DNA from: Rikenellaceae bacterium | Lineage (GTDB): Bacteria; Bacteroidota; Bacteroidia; Bacteroidales; Rikenellaceae | Length of the DNA: 64,000 bases | Reading direction: 5' to 3' | Assembly (NCBI GenBank): GCA_015059865.1 | Contig: SUZP01000006.1 | Coordinates: 1 to 64,000 of the forward strand | In this document: positions 52,358-60,078 of the stretch, in pieces | Numbering within the stretch: position 1 is the first letter of the stretch | How the letters are laid out: every line of letters starts with the position of its first letter | Notes under the pieces: generated by a model | Databases searched by the model: none | Told to the model about the DNA's origin: nothing | The model's input: only the letters and a program-made list of their open reading frames with translations | Position numbers and translations under genes: made by a program

Positions 52358-53404
52358 CTATAATTCAACCTTTTTCAAAGTAAATGTAAATGTCGAGCCT
52401 ACGCCCAACTCGCTACGCACAGATACGCGCTCGCCGTGTCCTTCGATAATGTGCTTAACAATAGCCAAGCCAAGACCTGTGCCACCCTGCTCGCGCGAAC
52501 GACCTGTGTCGGTGCGGTAGAAACGCTCAAATACGCGCGGAGCATCGCCCTTGGCGATACCGATACCGTTATCCTCCACCTCAATTAAAATCTTGTCGAG
52601 CATATCGCGGAAGTCGAGCTTCACCATTCCGCCCTCCTTGCCGTAATGAATGGCGTTGGTGATAAGGTTTTCGAGCACCTGACCGATGTAGAACTTATCC
52701 GCCGACACCCAGAAGCGAGATGGCAGGTTGTTTGCAAACTTTACCGTAATGGTGATACTCTTCTTTGCCGCCTCCATCTCGCACTGCTCGGCAATCTCCT
52801 TTGCGAGCGCCACGATATCGAAGGTTTCGGACTTCATCATCTCCATATCGTTTTCGAGCGAGGAGATGGTGTCGAGGTCGCGAATAATGTTTATCATACG
52901 ATTTACGCTCTTCTCGGCACGCTCCAAGTACTTGCGGTTGATAATCTCGTCATCGATGCCACCATCGAGCAGTGTTGAGATATAGCCCTGAATATTGAAA
53001 ATCGGGGTTTTCAACTCATGAGCGACATTGCCGAGGTACTGCTTGCGGAACTTCTCCACATCTTTCAAGCGGGCAATCTCCTTGTCGTTATCCTCTGCCC
53101 ACGAAGAGAGCTCCTGCGAGATATTCTCCACGCGCTTGTCCTTCAACTCATCGAGTACATCGGCGGTGTGAACATCGCGCGAAAATACGGTCGAATATAT
53201 CGGGCGAAGCTTGTAAGCCACATACTTTGTCATCACCCAAAGCGCAAAAAGCGACACGCCTACAAATGTTCCGAGCGTGGCAACAATCACCACCCACCAC
53301 AACGATTTCAGGTCGAGTGTAGTCAAAGTTACGACCAATGCACACACACCTGCTACTGCGCCAATCAGCCACGAGCCCGCCTCTTTTGTCTTAATTCTCA
53401 ACAT
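52358..53404 (-). CDS. Sensor histidine kinase (PhoR-like)
   Basis: The 348-aa membrane kinase has two TM helices near the N-terminus (about 12-55), a short linker, HisKA dimerisation/phosphoacceptor box NVAHELKTPIFNI, and a HATPase_c domain with LENLITNAIHYG (N box), VEDNGIGIA (G1) and GGTGLGLAIVKHIIEGHG (G2). No sizeable periplasmic sensor domain is present. The usual partner response regulator gene is not adjacent. I prefer ATG 53404 (MLRIKTKEAG) because the -7 box TATATTTG at 53446-53453 would leave almost no leader for the track start at 53431. Confidence 0.88.
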   Translation of the reverse strand: MLRIKTKEAGSWLIGAVAGVCALVVTLTTLDLKSLWWVVIVATLGTFVGVSLFALWVMTKYVAYKLRPIYSTVFSRDVHTADVLDELKDKRVENISQELSSWAEDNDKEIARLKDVEKFRKQYLGNVAHELKTPIFNIQGYISTLLDGGIDDEIINRKYLERAEKSVNRMINIIRDLDTISSLENDMEMMKSETFDIVALAKEIAEQCEMEAAKKSITITVKFANNLPSRFWVSADKFYIGQVLENLITNAIHYGKEGGMVKLDFRDMLDKILIEVEDNGIGIAKGDAPRVFERFYRTDTGRSREQGGTGLGLAIVKHIIEGHGERVSVRSELGVGSTFTFTLKKVEL

Positions 53405-53445
53405 ATTATAAAGTTTTATTGTTTTATGCATTGCTTATATTTATG

Positions 53446-53453
53446 CAAATATA
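53446..53453 (-). promoter_or_regulatory. -7 element of the histidine kinase promoter
   Basis: TATATTTG on the minus strand; transcription would begin near 53439. Confidence 0.45.
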
Positions 53454-53489
53454 AGAAAAAAAGTTGAGAGTTGAGGTCTTTTAGAAAAA

Positions 53490-53535
53490 AAATACCTTAA
53501 TTGTCAATTATCAATTGTCAATTGTCAATTATTTT
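53490..53535. repeat. (AATTGTC)n simple repeat
   Basis: ACCTTAATTGTCAATTATCAATTGTC-type tract upstream of tRNA-Arg, member of the dispersed family. Confidence 0.7.
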
Positions 53536-53537
53536 GC

Positions 53538-53545
53538 TATCTTTG
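53538..53545 (+). promoter_or_regulatory. -7 element of the tRNA-Arg promoter
   Basis: TATCTTTG, 11 nt before the mature tRNA 5' end. Confidence 0.55.
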
Positions 53546-53556
53546 CAAAATAGTTT

Positions 53557-53628
53557 GGCTCCGTAGTTCAATGGATAGAATTTAAGATTCCGGTTCTTAC
53601 GATAGCGGTTCGAATCCGCTCGGAGTCA
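53557..53628 (+). tRNA. tRNA-Arg (anticodon CCG)
   Basis: Cloverleaf: acceptor GGCTCCG/CGGAGTC with one G-T pair, D arm GTTCAATGGATAGAAT, anticodon stem TAAGA/TCTTA with loop TTCCGGT (anticodon CCG, reads CGG), TPsiC arm GCGGTTCGAATCCGC. CCA is not encoded. Directly upstream of repeats and ruvB. Confidence 0.95.
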
Positions 53629-53642
53629 CAAGAGCCGAAGGC

Positions 53643-53727
53643 TCAATTGAGAATTAAGAATTGAGAATTGAGAATTAAGAATTATAAAAGGCTAATAGCT
53701 AATAGCTAAAAGCTAACAGCTAATAAT
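53643..53727. repeat. Simple repeats ahead of ruvB
   Basis: AATTGAGAATTAAG units (53643-53685) followed by four GCTAATA/GCTAAA units (53688-53720) that end immediately before the ruvB start codon. A short GCTAATAGCTAA copy also precedes the flavoprotein gene at 43100-43112. Confidence 0.75.
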
Positions 53728-54726
53728 ATGGATAGAAGAATAGAGAGCGATAGCGAGTTCGAGGGTAGAATACGCCCGCAGGAGTTGGAGCAATTTTCAG
53801 GTCAGGAGAAGATTGTCGAGAACTTGCGCGTCTTTATCAAGGCGGCACTGATGCGTGGCGACTCGCTCGACCACACCTTGTTACACGGTCCTCCGGGACT
53901 TGGTAAGACCACCTTGGCGAACATTATAGCCAACGAGATGGGTGCGCAGTTGAAGGTGACTTCGGGCCCCGTACTCGACAAACCGGGCGACCTCGCAGGT
54001 CTTTTGACAAACCTTTCGGCAGGCGATGTGCTCTTTATTGACGAGATTCACCGCCTCTCCCCTATTGTCGAGGAGTATCTCTACTCGGCAATGGAGGATT
54101 TCAAGATTGATATCGTCTTGGACAAAGGACCGTCAGCGCGTTCTATTCAGATTGAACTTGCGCCATTTACCCTTATCGGAGCAACCACCCGAAGCGGTCT
54201 TTTGACCTCGCCTTTGCGTGCCCGATTTGGTATTCAGTGCCACTTGGAGTACTACGATTCGAAGGTGTTGAGCCGCATTGTGAAGCGTTCTGCTTCGATT
54301 TTGGGCGTGTCGATTGACGATGACGCTGCTCTCGAAATTGCACTGCGTTCGCGCGGTACGCCGCGTATTGTAAACTCGTTGTTGCGTCGTGTGCGCGACT
54401 TTGCGATGGTTAAGGGCGAGGGCTGCATCGACTTGGAGATTACGAGAATGGCATTGGAGGCTCTCAATATCGACTCACGAGGTTTGGATATGATGGATAA
54501 CAAGATTCTCTCGACCATCATTGCCAAGTTCAACGGTGGTCCTGTCGGCTTGAATACCATCGCTACGGCAGTGAGCGAAGATGCAGGAACTATCGAGGAG
54601 GTCTACGAGCCGTTCCTGATTAAGGAGGGCTTCTTAAAGCGTACTCCGCGAGGTCGTGAGGCTACGGAGTTGGCATACAAACATTTGGGCTTGACACAGC
54701 CCGAACGCGAAGGGGAACTATTTTAA
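53728..54726 (+). CDS. ruvB: Holliday junction branch-migration helicase RuvB
   Basis: The 332-aa AAA+ motor works with RuvA to move Holliday junctions. [22 protein letters not shown] at the N-terminus, Walker [17 protein letters not shown], Walker [12 protein letters not shown], sensor [18 protein letters not shown] and the winged-helix C-terminal domain ending [28 protein letters not shown] are all intact. No ruvA or ruvC gene is adjacent. Start is directly downstream of a simple repeat. Confidence 0.98.
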   Translation: MDRRIESDSEFEGRIRPQELEQFSGQEKIVENLRVFIKAALMRGDSLDHTLLHGPPGLGKTTLANIIANEMGAQLKVTSGPVLDKPGDLAGLLTNLSAGDVLFIDEIHRLSPIVEEYLYSAMEDFKIDIVLDKGPSARSIQIELAPFTLIGATTRSGLLTSPLRARFGIQCHLEYYDSKVLSRIVKRSASILGVSIDDDAALEIALRSRGTPRIVNSLLRRVRDFAMVKGEGCIDLEITRMALEALNIDSRGLDMMDNKILSTIIAKFNGGPVGLNTIATAVSEDAGTIEEVYEPFLIKEGFLKRTPRGREATELAYKHLGLTQPEREGELF

Positions 54727-54735
54727 AGTATAGAG

Positions 54736-55788
54736 ATGAAGATGGTTGTTACAATTATTGGCGCAGGAATGATGGGCTCGGCTTTGGCGTTCCCTGCTGC
54801 CGAGAATGGACACGAAGTGCGTTTGGTGGGCTCGCCACTTGACGATGATATTATAGATGCCTGCACTGCTACGGGGCGACATCCTAAGTTTGAGCGCGAC
54901 TTTCCAAAGGGCGTGAAGTACTACAAGGTTGGCGACTGGCGCAAGGCGGTCGAGGGTTGCGACTTTGTGATAGGCGGTGTCTCTTCGTTTGGCGTGGATT
55001 GGTTTGGCGATGAGATTTTGGCCAATCTCAACCCCTCAATACCTGTGTTGTCGGTTACAAAGGGTTTAATAAATCTCGAAGATGGAACTTTGATATCTTA
55101 CCCCGATTATTGGCGTAAAAATCTGCTTGCCAAGGGCATAGACCGTCATATATGCGCTGTGGGTGGCTCTTGCACATCCTACGAGTTGGTATTCAAAGAC
55201 CATACGGCAGTAACCTATTGCGGTGCGAAGAGTGCCGACTTAAAGTTGATAAAGGAGGCGATGTCTGCCCCATATTATCATATCTCGCTCACGAATGATG
55301 TTATCGGCTTGGAGAGTGCTGTGGCGTTGAAAAATGCCTATGCTTTGGCGGTGGCAATGACCATTGGCTTGGTCTATCGCAACCACGGCAAAGATGCAGG
55401 TTTGCACTACAACTCGCAATCTTCGGTCTTTGGGCAGGCGGCTCGCGAGATGGCTCGATTTATAGCGATACAGGGCGGAACGCAGGAGTCGTTGAATGTC
55501 GGTATTGCCGACCTCTATGTTACAATCTATGGTGGTCGCACACGCAAGGTGGGTATCCTGCTCGGCGAGGGCAAGAGCTGCAAGGAGGCTCTCGAAATAC
55601 TCGCTGGCGAGACGCTCGAATCGTTGGTTGTGGTGCGTCGTGTTGCAAAGGCGATATATCGCAAGGCTGAGCTTGGCGAGGTGTCGCTCTCGGATTTTCC
55701 GCTGCTGTGCCACGCAAACGAGGTGATAGAAAACGGCAAAGATGCCGAACTGCCTTGGGAGTCGTTTACTTATGATTATACGGAGTAG
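54736..55788 (+). CDS. NAD-dependent glycerol-3-phosphate dehydrogenase-like protein, copy 1
   Basis: The 350-aa protein of the GpsA superfamily has the N-terminal Rossmann loop TIIGAGMMGSALAFPAAENGH, catalytic-region LSVTKGLINLEDGTL and C-terminal DVIGLESAVALKNAYALAVAM with the active-site Lys, and DLYVTIYGGRTRKVG. It is a distinct subfamily from classic GpsA (DLYVT replaces the usual GDLxLT motif), so glycerol-3-phosphate formation from DHAP is likely but not proven. It starts 9 bp after ruvB. Copy 2 (55960-57012) has the same length and is about three quarters to four fifths identical by eye. Codons here are ordinary (GCG, TTG, GGC). Confidence 0.88.
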   Translation: MKMVVTIIGAGMMGSALAFPAAENGHEVRLVGSPLDDDIIDACTATGRHPKFERDFPKGVKYYKVGDWRKAVEGCDFVIGGVSSFGVDWFGDEILANLNPSIPVLSVTKGLINLEDGTLISYPDYWRKNLLAKGIDRHICAVGGSCTSYELVFKDHTAVTYCGAKSADLKLIKEAMSAPYYHISLTNDVIGLESAVALKNAYALAVAMTIGLVYRNHGKDAGLHYNSQSSVFGQAAREMARFIAIQGGTQESLNVGIADLYVTIYGGRTRKVGILLGEGKSCKEALEILAGETLESLVVVRRVAKAIYRKAELGEVSLSDFPLLCHANEVIENGKDAELPWESFTYDYTE

Positions 55789-55793
55789 GTATT

Positions 55794-55934
55794 GTGAAAT
55801 TAAAGGGTTTAATATTCGATATGGATGGTACGCTGGTGGATAATTTGGCGTACCACTTTTTGGCATTTGATGAGTATGCCAAGCGTAAGGGCCCGAACGA
55901 GAAGGAGAGTTATTTTAATCAATATAATATTTAG
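55794..55934 (+). pseudogene. Truncated HAD phosphatase remnant
   Basis: From a GTG at 55794 the frame reads KLKGLIFDMDGTLVDNLAYH and on to FDEYAKRKG, the same start as the complete HAD gene at 57019, then breaks into unrelated sequence (PNEKESYFNQYNI) and stops at 55934. About 75 bp (55818-55892) match 57046-57120 with two mismatches that I can see. Motif I is retained but the rest of the enzyme is missing, so it is non-functional. It sits exactly between the two gpsA-like genes. Confidence 0.88.
55818..55892 (+). repeat. Direct repeat copy A flanking gpsA-like copy 2
   Basis: 75-bp match to 57046-57120; the two copies lie 1228 bp apart and bracket the second gpsA-like gene. Confidence 0.88.
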
Positions 55935-55959
55935 TACTAAATTAAAAATTAAAAAAGCT

Positions 55960-57012
55960 ATGGCAAAGGTTGTTGCTATTATTGGATCGGGAATGATGGG
56001 CTCGGCTCTTGCTTTCCCAGCAGCAGAGAATGGTCACGAGGTGCGCTTGGTAGGCTCGCCACTTGACAATGAGATTATTGATGCGTGTATCGCTACAAAC
56101 CGTCATCCAAAGTTTGATCGCGACTTCCCAGAAGGCGTTAAGTATTACAAGGTTTGCGACTGGAAGAAGGCTGTTGAGGGTTGCGACTTCGTAATCGGTG
56201 GCGTTTCGTCGTTCGGTGTGGATTGGTTTGGCGAGGAGATTTTGGCAAACCTCGACCCAACAATCCCTGTACTTTCGGTAACAAAGGGTTTGATTAACCT
56301 CGAAGATGGTACTCTTATCTCGTACCCAGACTATTGGCGTAAGAACTTGCTTGCAAAGGGCATCGACCGTCATGTTTGCGCAGTAGGTGGTCCTTGTACC
56401 TCTTACGAGTTGGTATATCACGACCAGACTCAGGTTGCTTTCTGCGGTGCTAATACTGCCGAGTTGAAGATGATGAAGGAGGCAATGAGCACTTCGTACT
56501 ACCATGTATCAATCACCAACGATGTTATCGGCTTGGAGAGCGCAGTAGCATTGAAGAACGCTTACGCTTTGACCGTTGCAATGACCGTTGGTTTGGTAAA
56601 TCGTCATCACGGAGCAGACGCAGGTTTGCACTACAACTCACAGGCAGGTGCTTTCTATCAGGCTACTCGTGAGATGACCAAGTTGATGGCTCTTCAAAAT
56701 GGTTCGCAGGACGCTCTCTGCATCGGTATTGGCGACCTCTATGTAACAGTTTATGGTGGTCGTACCCGTATGATTGGTGTATTGCTCGGCGAGGGTAAGA
56801 CATACGAGGAGGCTATGGATATCTTGGCTGGTGTAACTTTGGAGTCGTTGGTTGTATCTCGTCGCGTTGCTAAGGCTATCTACCGCAAGGCTGAACTCGG
56901 CTTGGTATCGTTGGAGGACTTCCCTATGATGTGCCATGCAAACGATGTAATCGAGAATGGCAAGGACGCTGAGTTGCCTTGGGAGGCGTTTACATTCGAC
57001 CATACAAAATAG
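55960..57012 (+). CDS. NAD-dependent glycerol-3-phosphate dehydrogenase-like protein, copy 2
   Basis: The 350-aa paralogue of the gene at 54736 has the same motifs (AIIGSGMMGSALAFPAAENGH, LSVTKGLINLEDGTL, DVIGLESAVALKNAYAL, DLYVTVYGGRTR). The track start at 55825 runs through the HAD remnant; ATG 55960 restores the family N-terminus and equal length. Codon use differs sharply from copy 1 and resembles mutAB (GGT, GCT/GCA, TTC, TAC, AAG), implying higher expression. The full-length HAD gene follows after 6 bp. Together they could form glycerol-3-phosphate from DHAP and dephosphorylate it to glycerol, an inference from adjacency. Confidence 0.9.
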   Translation: MAKVVAIIGSGMMGSALAFPAAENGHEVRLVGSPLDNEIIDACIATNRHPKFDRDFPEGVKYYKVCDWKKAVEGCDFVIGGVSSFGVDWFGEEILANLDPTIPVLSVTKGLINLEDGTLISYPDYWRKNLLAKGIDRHVCAVGGPCTSYELVYHDQTQVAFCGANTAELKMMKEAMSTSYYHVSITNDVIGLESAVALKNAYALTVAMTVGLVNRHHGADAGLHYNSQAGAFYQATREMTKLMALQNGSQDALCIGIGDLYVTVYGGRTRMIGVLLGEGKTYEEAMDILAGVTLESLVVSRRVAKAIYRKAELGLVSLEDFPMMCHANDVIENGKDAELPWEAFTFDHTK

Positions 57013-57018
57013 TTGAAA

Positions 57019-57684
57019 ATGACACAGTTGAAAGGACTTGTGTTTGATATGGACGGTACGCTGGTGGATAATTTGGCGTACCACTTTTTGGCTTTTGATG
57101 AGTATGCCAAGCGTAAGGGCTTTACGCTGTCGGAGCCTTTGTCGTTGAAGCACAACGGAATGCATAGCGACGAGATATTTAAAATATTGGTAGGCGAATC
57201 TATCGTTGCCGAGTATGGTGCCGAGCGATTATGTCGAGAGAAGGAGGCGGTCTATCGCGAGATATATCGCCCGAATGTTAAACCTGTTGCCGGCATTGTA
57301 GAACTCCTTCAAAAAGCCAAGCAGGCGGGTTTGAGGTGCGCTATCGGCTCGGCAGGATGCCGCGAGAATGTTGAGTTTATAGTCGAAGCATTGGGCATCG
57401 AAGATTGCATAGATGTCTCAATTAGCGGTAGCGATGTTACACACGGAAAGCCTCACCCCGAAATTTTCTCAAAAGCGGTTGAGAGATTGGGGCTAAACCC
57501 TGATGAGTGTATCGTATTTGAGGATGCGATAAACGGCATCATTTCGGGCATTGCAGCAGGTTGCAAGTGCGTTGGCATCACCACTACGGCTTCGGCTGAG
57601 GAGCTGACAAAGGCGGGTGCGATGGTCTGTGCTGCCGACTTTACCGCGCTGACAATTGACGATATGAAGCAACTTGTGAAGTAA
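57019..57684 (+). CDS. HAD-superfamily phosphatase (phosphoglucomutase/glycerol-phosphatase-like)
   Basis: The 221-aa HAD-IA enzyme has motif I FDMDGTL (about 9-15, nucleophile and acid/base Asp), motif II AIGSAGC, Lys in VTHGKPHPEIF and motif IV FEDAINGI, typical of small-sugar-phosphate phosphatases and beta-phosphoglucomutases. Adjacent to gpsA-like copy 2, so glycerol-3-phosphate is a reasonable guess for the substrate. ATG 57019 is preferred over the TTG at 57013 in the track. Its first 33 codons are duplicated in the remnant at 55794. Confidence 0.9.
   Translation: MTQLKGLVFDMDGTLVDNLAYHFLAFDEYAKRKGFTLSEPLSLKHNGMHSDEIFKILVGESIVAEYGAERLCREKEAVYREIYRPNVKPVAGIVELLQKAKQAGLRCAIGSAGCRENVEFIVEALGIEDCIDVSISGSDVTHGKPHPEIFSKAVERLGLNPDECIVFEDAINGIISGIAAGCKCVGITTTASAEELTKAGAMVCAADFTALTIDDMKQLVK
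57046..57120 (+). repeat. Direct repeat copy B flanking gpsA-like copy 2
   Basis: 5' part of the intact HAD gene, partner of 55818-55892. Confidence 0.88.
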
Positions 57685-57685
57685 A

Positions 57686-57732
57686 GCTAGCGATTTAATT
57701 GACAATTGACAATTGACAATTGACAATTAAAG
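57686..57732. repeat. GCGATTTAATTGACAATTGACAATTGACAATTAA repeat
   Basis: Four AATTGAC units followed by AAAGGTATTCTTT, the same arrangement as at 28645-28712 and 63068-63132. Confidence 0.75.
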
Positions 57733-57758
57733 GTATTCTTTATGCTTAATATAAAGAG

Positions 57759-57790
57759 TAAGAGAGGGTTTGCGCCCTCTCTTATTTTGT
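57759..57790. terminator. Bidirectional terminator between HAD and porin genes
   Basis: TAAGAGAGGG-TTTGCG-CCCTCTCTTA (57759-57784) followed by TTTTGTG on the plus strand; the minus strand has a weaker T tail. Confidence 0.8.
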
Positions 57791-57792
57791 GT

Positions 57793-59151
57793 TTAGAAGC
57801 TATACTTCGCCAAGATATTGATGCGGTTGGAGTGCGCCTTTGCGCCATCCATATTCTTGCGACTGCCGTAGAGATATTCGGCTGCAAGAACGAAACGAGG
57901 TGTCAAGTTCCAGAACACATTTCCGAAGATGTATTGCCCCTGCTTGTACATATCGTCGCTATATACGCCATTCTTTTTACGCACCGTAACAGCCGAGTAA
58001 CCTCCCGAAACAAAGAGGTTTGGCAAGATGTTTATCTGCGCTGCCGCCTGCCAACCAAACATCGGTGTTGTCTGTACGCGAGTTGGGTCGTCAGGGCGTG
58101 GCGTGAAGTCGAGTCCTGTGCCCATCAAGTCGTTGATGTAGCGCGAGATACCCTCGCCGTAGATGCCATTCATAAACAACTCCAAGTATTTGGTAATGTG
58201 GATGTTACCACTGAACTGTACGCCCCAGCCAAAGAGGTCATCTTCGCCATTGCGAGCATTGTTGTAGAGGTACATATCGCGGAATACTGCCGATGCGCGG
58301 ATATGGCTATCGCGGTTTTTGCCCCACGAATATTGGAAGTAGACGGGAAAGTCGGGCACACGCTGCGGTATTGCCGACAAGGTCTCGCCGTATGTTCCCG
58401 ATACGCTCGGCATCTCGGCTGCTGCTCCAACCTTCAAGTGGTCTTTGAGGAAGGAGTACTCGTAGCGAATCATCGTTGCGAAGCGGAAGTTGTAGGCGTT
58501 AGGGCCTTGGAAGTCGATGGTTGTAGGTGCAGCGGTAAGGTCGCAGAAGGTCGATACATCGCGACCAATGGTCAAACCGAGCATCTGCACATAACCCGAA
58601 CGGATACGCGGAGTATAACTACCTGCAAGACCTCCTCGGAAGTCCAAGTCCATAAATATATGTACCTGACCGAGCCTCTTGGTGTTGGCAATACCGCGAA
58701 GGAAGATGCGCGAGGTGGTGGCATCCATTCGTATCTCCTGCTTGTCGGCAGGGGTGAGTGTCATAGGAACATCGTATGGCACCATATCTATATTATTTAC
58801 GGTGCGGTCAAACGAGTAGGCGGCACGCAGAGCTATATCTCCACCAATGGCGAAGGAGAAGGTGTTGCGCTTGTCGGCAAAGATAGCCGAAGGCATCTGC
58901 ACCTGCTGTGTACCCTCACGAGTGGCGCTTTTGTGGTCGGCGATAGCGCCCTTTACGGCGGCATTCTTCATCAACACATCCTGCTGATTGCAGCCTTGTG
59001 GTGAGCAGGTTATGGTATCACGCTCGCTTACCGAGATGATATAGACCGTAGGCTCGGCTCCGCCGTGATGATATCGCTGTACGCGATGGTTTTGCGCTGT
59101 GGCGGTAAGCGTTGCCGCCATAGCTCCGATAATGAGTAAAAACTTTTTCAT
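57793..59151 (-). CDS. Outer-membrane porin-like beta-barrel protein
   Basis: The 452-aa protein has a signal peptide (MKKFLLIIGAMAATLTATAQ), an N-terminal stretch with a Cys pair (CSPQGC), and a long barrel region with alternating polar/hydrophobic strands and Tyr/Phe girdles (FFSFAIGGDIALRAAYSFDRT, HIFMDLDFRGG, LGLTIGRDVSTFCDL, YFQYSWGKN, LAAEYLYGSRKN), ending in the C-terminal Phe of NRINILAKYSF. It resembles the DcaP-like trimeric porin family. Substrate unknown. Monocistronic, convergent with the HAD gene. Confidence 0.82.
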   Translation of the reverse strand: MKKFLLIIGAMAATLTATAQNHRVQRYHHGGAEPTVYIISVSERDTITCSPQGCNQQDVLMKNAAVKGAIADHKSATREGTQQVQMPSAIFADKRNTFSFAIGGDIALRAAYSFDRTVNNIDMVPYDVPMTLTPADKQEIRMDATTSRIFLRGIANTKRLGQVHIFMDLDFRGGLAGSYTPRIRSGYVQMLGLTIGRDVSTFCDLTAAPTTIDFQGPNAYNFRFATMIRYEYSFLKDHLKVGAAAEMPSVSGTYGETLSAIPQRVPDFPVYFQYSWGKNRDSHIRASAVFRDMYLYNNARNGEDDLFGWGVQFSGNIHITKYLELFMNGIYGEGISRYINDLMGTGLDFTPRPDDPTRVQTTPMFGWQAAAQINILPNLFVSGGYSAVTVRKKNGVYSDDMYKQGQYIFGNVFWNLTPRFVLAAEYLYGSRKNMDGAKAHSNRINILAKYSF

Positions 59152-59200
59152 ACCATTTTTGTTTTAAGTTACGCACTCTACGGGTGCAAACCTTGTGCCA

Positions 59201-59959
59201 CTACACCATCTCCTCCTCGCGCTCGACCTCTTTTTCGAGGTTATCGCGCCATCGCAACGAGGCGTGCGAGCCGTCGCAGTAGGGCTTGTTTGCCGACTCG
59301 CCGCAGCGACAAAGTACTGTGCGGTTGCGTATCTCGTAGGGTGTTCCATCCTCGCGCGCTATGCGTATGCCTCCGCGCACCCACAACCCACCACTTACGC
59401 GAAGGGCATCATCCTCGATAAGCCCAAGGCTCGGCTCGTAGTGTCGCTCGAATGGGAGGTCGGAGCCATTGCCCCATATCATCAGTCGCCCACTCGGACA
59501 CATCGACGCTTGGCGTATGGCCTGTCGGCGCGAGGTGTCGTCGAATGAGGTCTCGGTGGCAGCCCATACTCCCCCACCTGCATCGCAAAATCGCGCAAAG
59601 ACACAGTATTGAGGGTTGTCGGTGAGCGTAAGCTCGTCGCCTGAGGTTATCTCGACATCGTCTAACAACGCTTCGGGGCGCGCCGTAAGTTTTGATTTCC
59701 ACTTGTGCGAGTGGTGTGTGCCGTCGCAGTAGGGCTTGTTCTTCGATGCTCCACAACGACAGAGCGATGTGGGCTCCTGCTCGGTTGTGAAGTGCTTGCC
59801 CTCCTCGAATGCCCAACTCTCGCCCAACTCGTTGGGTACGATATGCTGTGTCGCGAGTGGTGGCTGCCCATAGACCAAGTAAGGACCTCTCTCTGCAATG
59901 ATAATTTTGTACTCAGGAGCCGCAGGCCTGCTTCCCGTTTCGATTTTTTGCTTTGCCAT
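59201..59959 (-). CDS. Dual CDGSH iron-sulfur protein
   Basis: The 252-aa cytosolic protein has two CDGSH-type 2Fe-2S sites: CRCGASKNKPYCDGTH (about 85-100) and CRCGESANKPYCDGSH (about 215-230). Between them lies a domain with CVFARFCDAGG and PSGRL, reminiscent of the divergent 4Fe-4S mono-cluster (Fer4_19-like) segment found in such fusions. Each site keeps the three Cys and one His. Probably an electron-transfer or cluster-transfer protein. Monocistronic; divergent from the FISUMP gene. Confidence 0.9.
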   Translation of the reverse strand: MAKQKIETGSRPAAPEYKIIIAERGPYLVYGQPPLATQHIVPNELGESWAFEEGKHFTTEQEPTSLCRCGASKNKPYCDGTHHSHKWKSKLTARPEALLDDVEITSGDELTLTDNPQYCVFARFCDAGGGVWAATETSFDDTSRRQAIRQASMCPSGRLMIWGNGSDLPFERHYEPSLGLIEDDALRVSGGLWVRGGIRIAREDGTPYEIRNRTVLCRCGESANKPYCDGSHASLRWRDNLEKEVEREEEMV

Positions 59960-60026
59960 AGTAATAAATAGTATTGTTTTTCGTTCATTTGTAGGGCAAT
60001 AATTGTTCCTAAACGAGGATTATAGA

Positions 60027-60056
60027 TTTGTAATTGCCAACTTTTTTGTATATTTG
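60027..60056 (+). promoter_or_regulatory. Promoter of the FISUMP-type lipoprotein gene
   Basis: TTTG (60027-60030), 18-nt spacer, TATATTTG (60049-60056), which supports the start at 60079 and not the track start at 60034. Confidence 0.65.
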
Positions 60057-60078
60057 CAGATTGAAAGATTTACTGAAT

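Noticed and set aside
57742-59004. 420-aa plus-strand ORF opposite the porin gene
   Set aside because: Shadow of the minus-strand porin, whose signal peptide and barrel pattern are convincing.
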